Origin: Atopobium sp. | GTDB lineage: Bacteria; Actinomycetota; Coriobacteriia; Coriobacteriales; Atopobiaceae | Assembly (NCBI GenBank): GCA_015259035.1 | Contig: JABZHC010000002.1 | Span: 15,820-79,819 of the forward strand | Length of the DNA stretch: 64,000 nucleotides | Reading direction: 5' to 3' | Shown here: positions 59,971 to 64,000 of the stretch, in pieces | Numbering within the stretch: position 1 is the stretch's first letter | Layout: each line of letters begins with the position of its first letter | Notes under the pieces: generated by a model | Databases searched by the model: none | The model's input: only the letters and a program-made list of their open reading frames with translations | Told to the model about the DNA's origin: nothing | Position numbers and translations under genes: made by a program

Positions 59971-60657
59971 ATGGCAGAAAAGAAAGAAACTGCTCAGAAG
60001 CCAAAAAAGGCTTCAACTAAGGCAACCGCAAAAGCGGGCTCTACAAAGGCGTCAAAAGAAGAAAAGCAACCTGCTAAGAAGGCTACTAAAAAGCCAACTA
60101 TGACACAGATGAAAAAAGTGAATGCACTGGTCATTGCTTTGTCTGATGCTAGTAGGCGCGCTCGTCAAGACGCATCTCATGAGCTTGCGGAGCTGGCCCA
60201 TATTGCTCCTCTTGCCTTTGAAGAGCACATTGACTCTCTTATTGATGCACTATATAGGCCAGAAGCACAGACTCGTTGGGAAGTGCTTGATGCACTTGCC
60301 AATCTAAGTGCTCACTTTGGTGACCAGGTCTTTAAGGCATTTGATGCTGCTGAGGCTTCTCTGTTTGACGATGACTCAGCAACAGTGCGTCTCGCAGCAT
60401 TTTTGTTCCTCTGTCAGTACGGAGCAACTTCCGCAAAGCATTCTGATGAAGCATGGCCACTTCTGGATGAGGCGGTCCAGTGCTATCACGGAGATGCTGA
60501 GTACCATGACATGCTCCAGGGTCTTCTCGCTTTAGCACACGGAACTATTTCCAAAGACGTGAAGAAGGCATTGTCGCAGCGTATGAAGTTTGATGCGGAA
60601 AATGCCACTGGATACATCAAACAGTATTCGGAAGAGATTGTTGCAGCTACCAAGTAG
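59971..60657 (+). CDS. HEAT-repeat-like protein with Lys/Ala-rich histone-like N-terminus
   Basis: A 228-residue protein. The first 45 residues are Lys, Ala and Thr-rich, like histone H1-type tails that bind nucleic acid. The remainder is alpha-helical with HEAT-like repeats (DASHELAELAHIAPLAFEEH, EVLDALANLSAHFGD). No enzyme motif. Its position after a NYN-LOTUS gene suggests a nucleic-acid-related partnership. Confidence 0.7.
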   Translation: MAEKKETAQKPKKASTKATAKAGSTKASKEEKQPAKKATKKPTMTQMKKVNALVIALSDASRRARQDASHELAELAHIAPLAFEEHIDSLIDALYRPEAQTRWEVLDALANLSAHFGDQVFKAFDAAEASLFDDDSATVRLAAFLFLCQYGATSAKHSDEAWPLLDEAVQCYHGDAEYHDMLQGLLALAHGTISKDVKKALSQRMKFDAENATGYIKQYSEEIVAATK

Positions 60658-60694
60658 TTTGTTTTGCATGTAAACGACTGTGTACAAACGGGGG

Positions 60695-60738
60695 AGTTTA
60701 CTGGTTGTATGTTTTATGCATGCTAATAAGAGTAAACT
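60695..60738 (+). promoter_or_regulatory. Inverted repeat upstream of the SurA-like gene
   Basis: AGTTTACT and AGTAAACT separated by 28 bp, within the 134-bp gap before the SurA-like gene. Possible operator; also contains GCATGC-rich sequence. Confidence 0.3.
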
Positions 60739-60791
60739 ACAGGTTTGTATTAGTGTACGCATAGTTGCATTAAGCGATGAAAGGCAAGGAT

Positions 60792-61640
60792 ATGCCATCT
60801 ATTGATGTAAGAAAGAACTCAAAGATCTTTATCGGAGTTGGAGCAGTTGTACTGTTTGCTCTAGGTATTGTCATCGGTCGCTTCCTTCTGGGCGGTGGCG
60901 GAGCTACTGGTTCTTTGAACGGTCGCACCACACTTTCTGAGGGCGAGCTGAACACTCCTATTGCTTCTTATACCTATAACGGTCAGACCAAAGAAGTAAC
61001 TGCTCGTGAGGTTATTGAGAATACTTCCGGTCTTGACGCAGCAAAGCAGTCTGACGGCACCTATGCTGTTCCAGCAGCCGATAAGATCATTGGCTATGTT
61101 CGCAATGCTCTTGTTGTTGCTGAAGCTCAGAGCAAGGGTATTACCGTCACTGATGACGAGGTCAACAATTACATGCAGACCAACTTCAAGACTACTGATG
61201 TTAGCCAGGTTGCTTCTGCATACAAGCTCTCTGAAGACGTTGCAAAGAAGCTCATCCATGATGCTGTCATTATGAAGAAGTATCGTGATAGCGTTCTGAC
61301 TACAACGCTTCCAGATGCTCCACAGGCACCAACTGCACCTGAAGATGGCAACTCTGAGACTACAAGCCAGGAGTACGCTCAGTACATCATTGGTCTTGCT
61401 GGTGATGAGTGGGACGCTAAGAACAACACTTGGGCTTCCCAGGATGGCGATTACTACAAGCAGCTCTCTGCTTACTCAATCTCCAACGATTCCGCTTCTT
61501 ATGCAGCTGCTCAGACCGCTTATCAGGTTGCAATGAGCAAGTACTCTGCTGTTGCAAGCAAGGCATCTCAGGAGTGGTCACAGAAGATCAACGAGATTCT
61601 TGGTAAAGCATCTATTGCTGTTTACTCTCTTGCTCTCTAG
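60792..61640 (+). CDS. SurA-N-like membrane-anchored protein without isomerase domain
   Basis: A 282-residue protein with an N-terminal membrane helix (about residues 11-30), a Gly-rich hinge and a domain resembling the SurA N-terminal chaperone fold (NALVVAEAQSKGITVTDDEV). The parvulin domain expected after it is absent; instead there is a Ser/Ala/Tyr-rich region. It may be a secretion chaperone. ATG 60792 follows AAAGG; 60777 is an alternative. Confidence 0.65.
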   Translation: MPSIDVRKNSKIFIGVGAVVLFALGIVIGRFLLGGGGATGSLNGRTTLSEGELNTPIASYTYNGQTKEVTAREVIENTSGLDAAKQSDGTYAVPAADKIIGYVRNALVVAEAQSKGITVTDDEVNNYMQTNFKTTDVSQVASAYKLSEDVAKKLIHDAVIMKKYRDSVLTTTLPDAPQAPTAPEDGNSETTSQEYAQYIIGLAGDEWDAKNNTWASQDGDYYKQLSAYSISNDSASYAAAQTAYQVAMSKYSAVASKASQEWSQKINEILGKASIAVYSLAL

Positions 61641-61653
61641 GATCTGAAAAGCA

Positions 61654-62844
61654 ATGAAAGTTGCTATTAGCGCTTGTTTACTTGGCCTCCCCGTCAGATA
61701 TGACGGAGGGGCCAAGCCTGTTTCTGCAGTACAAAAGCTGGCAGAAAAAGTAAACGTCACAAAGATTTGCCCCGAGACTTCCTCAGGTCTTCCTGTACCT
61801 CGTCCGCCCGCGGAACAGCGAGAAGGACGTGTTTGGCTCAAGGACGGCTCAGATGTAACGGAAGATTTTGAACGAGGATCTAAGATTGCTCTTAGTGCCG
61901 TTACGTCTTCTGACATAACGCTCGCCGTTTTGAAGGCAAAGAGCCCGTCTTGTGGCGTGCATGAGATTTATGATGGTACGTACTCAGGAAAGCTTGTTTC
62001 TGGCGAGGGAACACTTACTCGTCACCTCTTAGAGGAGGGGATTTGCGTGGTTACCGAGAAAACCATTGAGAATGTAAGCCCATCTGTTGAGCATCCTGTT
62101 GCTCTTATTTTGGGAACCGGACTTGGTCATCTTGCCGATCTGGTAAAGCCAGTTCGTCGTATTGATTATCGTGACATTCCAGGTTTCCCTGTTGACGCTT
62201 CTCCTATGGCAGGTCACAGCTTTGAAGCAACCATTGGTACTATCGATGGCGTGCCTGTAGTTGTCTATCCTGGCCGCGTTCACCTCTATCAGGGCTATTC
62301 TGCCGCTGAGGTAACCTCTCTTGTTCAGCATGCGCATCACCTAGGCTGCAAAGACATTATTTTTGCAGGTGCAACAGGTGCTGTTTCTGGTAATGCAAAG
62401 ACTGGTCTTGGTGTTATTACTGACCAGATTAACCTCACTGGAACCAATCCGCTTGCAGAGTGGGCAGGCCTTCGCGATGTCGAGACCCCATTTGTAGATA
62501 TGAATGATGCCTTCTCGCCTTATCTAAGAACGCTTGCACGTGGCGTAGCAGATGACCTTAAGATTGAGCTCAATGAGGGTGTTTTTGCTGGTCTTTTGGG
62601 ACCAAACTTTGAAACTCCTGCAGAAGTTGCTATGCTTCGTAGCTTTGGCGTCTCATATGTTGGCGTTTCCACAGCTCTTGAAGTCATTATGGCCCGCGCT
62701 CTTGATATGAATGTGCTGGCTCTAACGCTTGCAGCAAACCCAGCTGGAGCTCACGGAACTACGCATAAGAGTGTTCAAGAGGCATCTGAGAAGTACGCAA
62801 ATGATCTTGAGCGCCTTGTTCGTGGTGTTCTCGGGCTTCTTTAG
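61654..62844 (+). CDS. DUF523 (TudS-like) / purine nucleoside phosphorylase fusion
   Basis: A 396-residue two-domain protein. Residues 1-140: DUF523, with Cys 8 (ISACLLG), Cys 39 (KICPE) and Cys 100 (SPSCG), the three Cys expected to bind a [4Fe-4S] cluster in thiouracil desulfidases (TudS). Residues 146-396: trimeric-type purine nucleoside phosphorylase (ALILGTGLGHLADL, PGRVHLYQGYS, GATGAV, LLGPNFETPAEVAM, GVSTALEVIMAR with Asn in LAANPA). Both halves look intact. The pair suggests release of a thiolated base from a nucleoside and replacement of its sulfur by oxygen. No frameshift is seen at the junction. Confidence 0.88.
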   Translation: MKVAISACLLGLPVRYDGGAKPVSAVQKLAEKVNVTKICPETSSGLPVPRPPAEQREGRVWLKDGSDVTEDFERGSKIALSAVTSSDITLAVLKAKSPSCGVHEIYDGTYSGKLVSGEGTLTRHLLEEGICVVTEKTIENVSPSVEHPVALILGTGLGHLADLVKPVRRIDYRDIPGFPVDASPMAGHSFEATIGTIDGVPVVVYPGRVHLYQGYSAAEVTSLVQHAHHLGCKDIIFAGATGAVSGNAKTGLGVITDQINLTGTNPLAEWAGLRDVETPFVDMNDAFSPYLRTLARGVADDLKIELNEGVFAGLLGPNFETPAEVAMLRSFGVSYVGVSTALEVIMARALDMNVLALTLAANPAGAHGTTHKSVQEASEKYANDLERLVRGVLGLL

Positions 62845-62853
62845 TATTTCTGC

Positions 62854-62882
62854 TTGAATAATACAGGGCTTCCCCGTATAGT
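62854..62882 (+). promoter_or_regulatory. Promoter of tRNA-Thr
   Basis: TTGAAT and TATAGT separated by exactly 17 bp, with the tRNA starting 20 bases after the -10. Confidence 0.65.
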
Positions 62883-62901
62883 TGTTAGCGCGCTTTTGCA
62901 C

Positions 62902-62977
62902 GCCAGCATAGCTCAGTTGGTAGAGCACCGCTCTCGTAAAGCGGGGGTCATCAGTTCGATCCTGGTTGCTGGCACCA
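62902..62977 (+). tRNA. tRNA-Thr (CGT anticodon)
   Basis: A 76-nt cloverleaf: acceptor GCCAGCA/TGCTGGC, D stem GCTC/GAGC, anticodon stem CCGCT/AGCGG with loop CTCGTAA (anticodon CGT), T arm TTCGATC, encoded CCA. All stems pair. A terminator follows. Confidence 0.97.
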
Positions 62978-62987
62978 TCAACTATTA

Positions 62988-63013
62988 AATAGCCGCCTTG
63001 TGCGGCTATTTTT
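62988..63013 (+). terminator. Terminator of tRNA-Thr
   Basis: A 9-bp stem AATAGCCGC / GCGGCTATT with a 5-base loop, followed by Ts. Confidence 0.9.
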
Positions 63014-63128
63014 ATGCCGCGAGCGGCCGCTTATTGCTTCTGTTAAGCAGTTTTCATTACGTACGAGTAAACTAGCGCTATACGATAGTTTGTACAAAAT
63101 TAGAAAAGTTGTGGCTGATTGGATAATT

Positions 63129-63353
63129 ATGACTTTTCCTGAACCTCCGTACTTCTTAAGTAATCGCGATTGGTATACAACGCCAGAAGATGAAGGTATC
63201 GATGATTTCTTTTTTGAAGATGGTCGCGGATATCACATTAAAGACGACGCTCCTGAAGAAGCAAAAAAGAGTTATGAAGAATTATATGACATGCTTGATA
63301 TCGATTTTTCTAGAGTTTTCTCCGACTTAGCCTCTACAACCAAATCCATGTGA
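63129..63353 (+). CDS. Small acidic hypothetical protein
   Basis: A 74-residue protein from the ATG at 63129 (MTFPEPPYFLSNRDW), rich in Asp, Glu and aromatic residues. No family recognised. The frame is open upstream to 63000, but that part overlaps the tRNA terminator. A weak GGA precedes the ATG. It lies 60 bp before glutaredoxin. Confidence 0.5.
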   Translation: MTFPEPPYFLSNRDWYTTPEDEGIDDFFFEDGRGYHIKDDAPEEAKKSYEELYDMLDIDFSRVFSDLASTTKSM

Positions 63354-63387
63354 AACAACTGCACTGTGGTGGGTATAGACAAAGTAG

Positions 63388-63399
63388 TAGTAATTACTA
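63388..63399. promoter_or_regulatory. 12-bp palindrome before the glutaredoxin gene
   Basis: TAGTAATTACTA, perfect, 14 bp upstream of the start codon and just before AAAGGAG. Possible operator. Confidence 0.3.
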
Positions 63400-63413
63400 A
63401 CAAAGGAGTTTTT

Positions 63414-63731
63414 ATGGCTACTCAGAATCTCGAGCTTTTCTATAAGCCAACCTGCCCATACTGCCACAAGGTTATGTCCTTCATGGAGCAGAACAACATC
63501 GAGCTTCCTATGCATGACATTGTTGCTGATGATGCAGCTCGCGAGCGCCTCATTGAGGTAGGCGGCAAGCGTCAGGTTCCATGTCTGTTCATTGACGGCA
63601 AGGCAATGTATGAGTCCGGCGACATCATCAACTACCTCTCCGAGGTCTTCCATGTTTCTGGTTCAAACGATGATTCAGATGACGGCTCTGCAGCAGCTGC
63701 TTGCACTATCGGCGGCGCTTGCTCCTTCTAA
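63414..63731 (+). CDS. Glutaredoxin-like protein
   Basis: A 105-residue thioredoxin-fold protein with the redox motif CPYCHK near residue 15, the cis-Pro region RQVPCLFIDG and YESGDIINYL. A C-terminal tail of about 25 residues adds two Cys (ACTIGGACSF), which is not part of the usual fold. It likely reduces protein or low-molecular-weight disulfides. ATG after AAAGGAG. Confidence 0.92.
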   Translation: MATQNLELFYKPTCPYCHKVMSFMEQNNIELPMHDIVADDAARERLIEVGGKRQVPCLFIDGKAMYESGDIINYLSEVFHVSGSNDDSDDGSAAAACTIGGACSF

Positions 63732-63740
63732 GCTCATTGT

Positions 63741-63771
63741 CGAGAAACCCCTCTAGCAGACGGGTTTCTCG
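63741..63771 (+). terminator. Inverted pair of the GAGAAACCC motif after the glutaredoxin gene
   Basis: CGAGAAACCC and GGGTTTCTCG form a perfect 10-bp inverted repeat with an 11-base loop; the right arm completes a TTCTCGC copy. It may form a hairpin; a conventional terminator follows. Confidence 0.6.
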
Positions 63772-63783
63772 CTATATGCATTA

Positions 63784-63822
63784 AAAACCCCTCTGTTCCA
63801 ACGTATGGAGCAGAGGGGTTTT
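63784..63822. terminator. Strong bidirectional terminator
   Basis: A long stem AAAACCCCTCTG / CAGAGGGGTTTT extended inward by five more pairs, loop ACGTA, T-runs on both strands. It separates glutaredoxin from a convergent gene. Confidence 0.92.
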
Positions 63823-63845
63823 GCGTTTGAGCATCAATTGTTTTG

Positions 63846-63998
63846 CTAGTTTTTCATACGTGCTACGGCGTATTCGCTGATGAGCAGCAAGAAGAGGATA
63901 AGGATGGATGAGAAGCTGCCAATAACTGCGCCGTTAAGGCCAGTAAAGCTGACCATCATCCAGATAATGGGGATGGATACAGCAAATGAAATGAGGTA
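63846..63998 (-). CDS. C-terminal end of a membrane protein, possibly a flippase (truncated at window edge)
   Basis: On the minus strand the frame enters from the window edge and ends at a TAG (63846-63848). The visible 50 residues include two hydrophobic helices (ISFAVSIPIIWMMV and GSFSSILILFLLLI) followed by SEYAVARMKN. This resembles the last helices of MOP-superfamily polysaccharide flippases, but so short a piece cannot settle it. Confidence 0.5.
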   Translation of the reverse strand, partial: YLISFAVSIPIIWMMVSFTGLNGAVIGSFSSILILFLLLISEYAVARMKN

Positions 63999-64000
63999 CG

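Overview
The window is 64 kb of gene-dense bacterial chromosome with roughly mid-40s % GC. It carries two tRNAs with encoded CCA ends, Gram-positive style lipoprotein and cell-wall genes, a Tad pilus locus, CarD, a long-form HPF and a group I ECF transporter. Gene content and protein style best fit the Actinobacteria class Coriobacteriia, family Atopobiaceae (Lancefieldella/Atopobium-like oral or gut anaerobes). That assignment is inferred from gene content, not from a database search.

Layout. 0-7.5 kb: Tad (Flp type IVb) pilus operon with the end of tadZ, tadA, tadB, tadC, an Flp pilin, several TadE/TadG-like pseudopilins, a DUF192 protein and a zinc-ribbon protein, mostly translationally coupled. 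7.6-15 kb: a DUF2207 membrane protein, a small XRE repressor that may be leaderless, tRNA-Phe, a tannase-like lipoprotein lacking its expected catalytic serine, a membrane-anchored cyclophilin, CarD, an ACT-domain protein and a HAD phosphatase. 15-27.4 kb: Kup potassium transporter, an RlmKL-like fused methyltransferase whose N-terminal catalytic motifs look ruined, a phosphoglucomutase/phosphomannomutase, a C39-like membrane protein, ArgR, a class A PBP with repetitive tail, and TyrRS. 27.4-41.3 kb: a cell-surface glycopolymer island with a DUF6541-like membrane protein, rfbA-rfbD-rfbB and a distant rfbC (dTDP-L-rhamnose), two LicD proteins, a winged-helix/LicC/LicA fusion plus LicB (phosphocholine decoration), two GT2 enzymes, DUF2304 and a Wzx-type flippase. 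41.3-46 kb: U32 protein, NifU-like scaffold, dCTP deaminase and Lgt. 46-54.2 kb: a putative corrinoid capture and uptake module, made of a 1268-residue wall-facing protein with Ig-like, DUF4430 and PQQ-like beta-propeller regions, a second DUF4430 protein, EcfT, a fused double EcfA and an S component. 54.2-64 kb: ComF, a solute-binding lipoprotein, HPF, DegV, a beta-hydroxyacid dehydrogenase with a His/Cys-rich tail, NYN-LOTUS and HEAT proteins, a SurA-like membrane protein, a DUF523-purine nucleoside phosphorylase fusion, tRNA-Thr, glutaredoxin and the end of a flippase-like gene.

Most notable observations. (1) A single ORF joins DUF523 (TudS-type thiobase desulfidase family) to a purine nucleoside phosphorylase, suggesting thionucleoside salvage. 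(2) The heptamer GCGAGAA/TTCTCGC occurs about 60 times by eye against about 7 expected, in all codon frames and between genes, but only once in the first 10.3 kb. (3) The DUF4430/propeller/ECF cluster looks like a self-contained transcobalamin-like uptake system. (4) Several proteins look like pseudo-enzymes or carry unusual tails. All functions are read from motifs and family knowledge; nothing has been run against a database.
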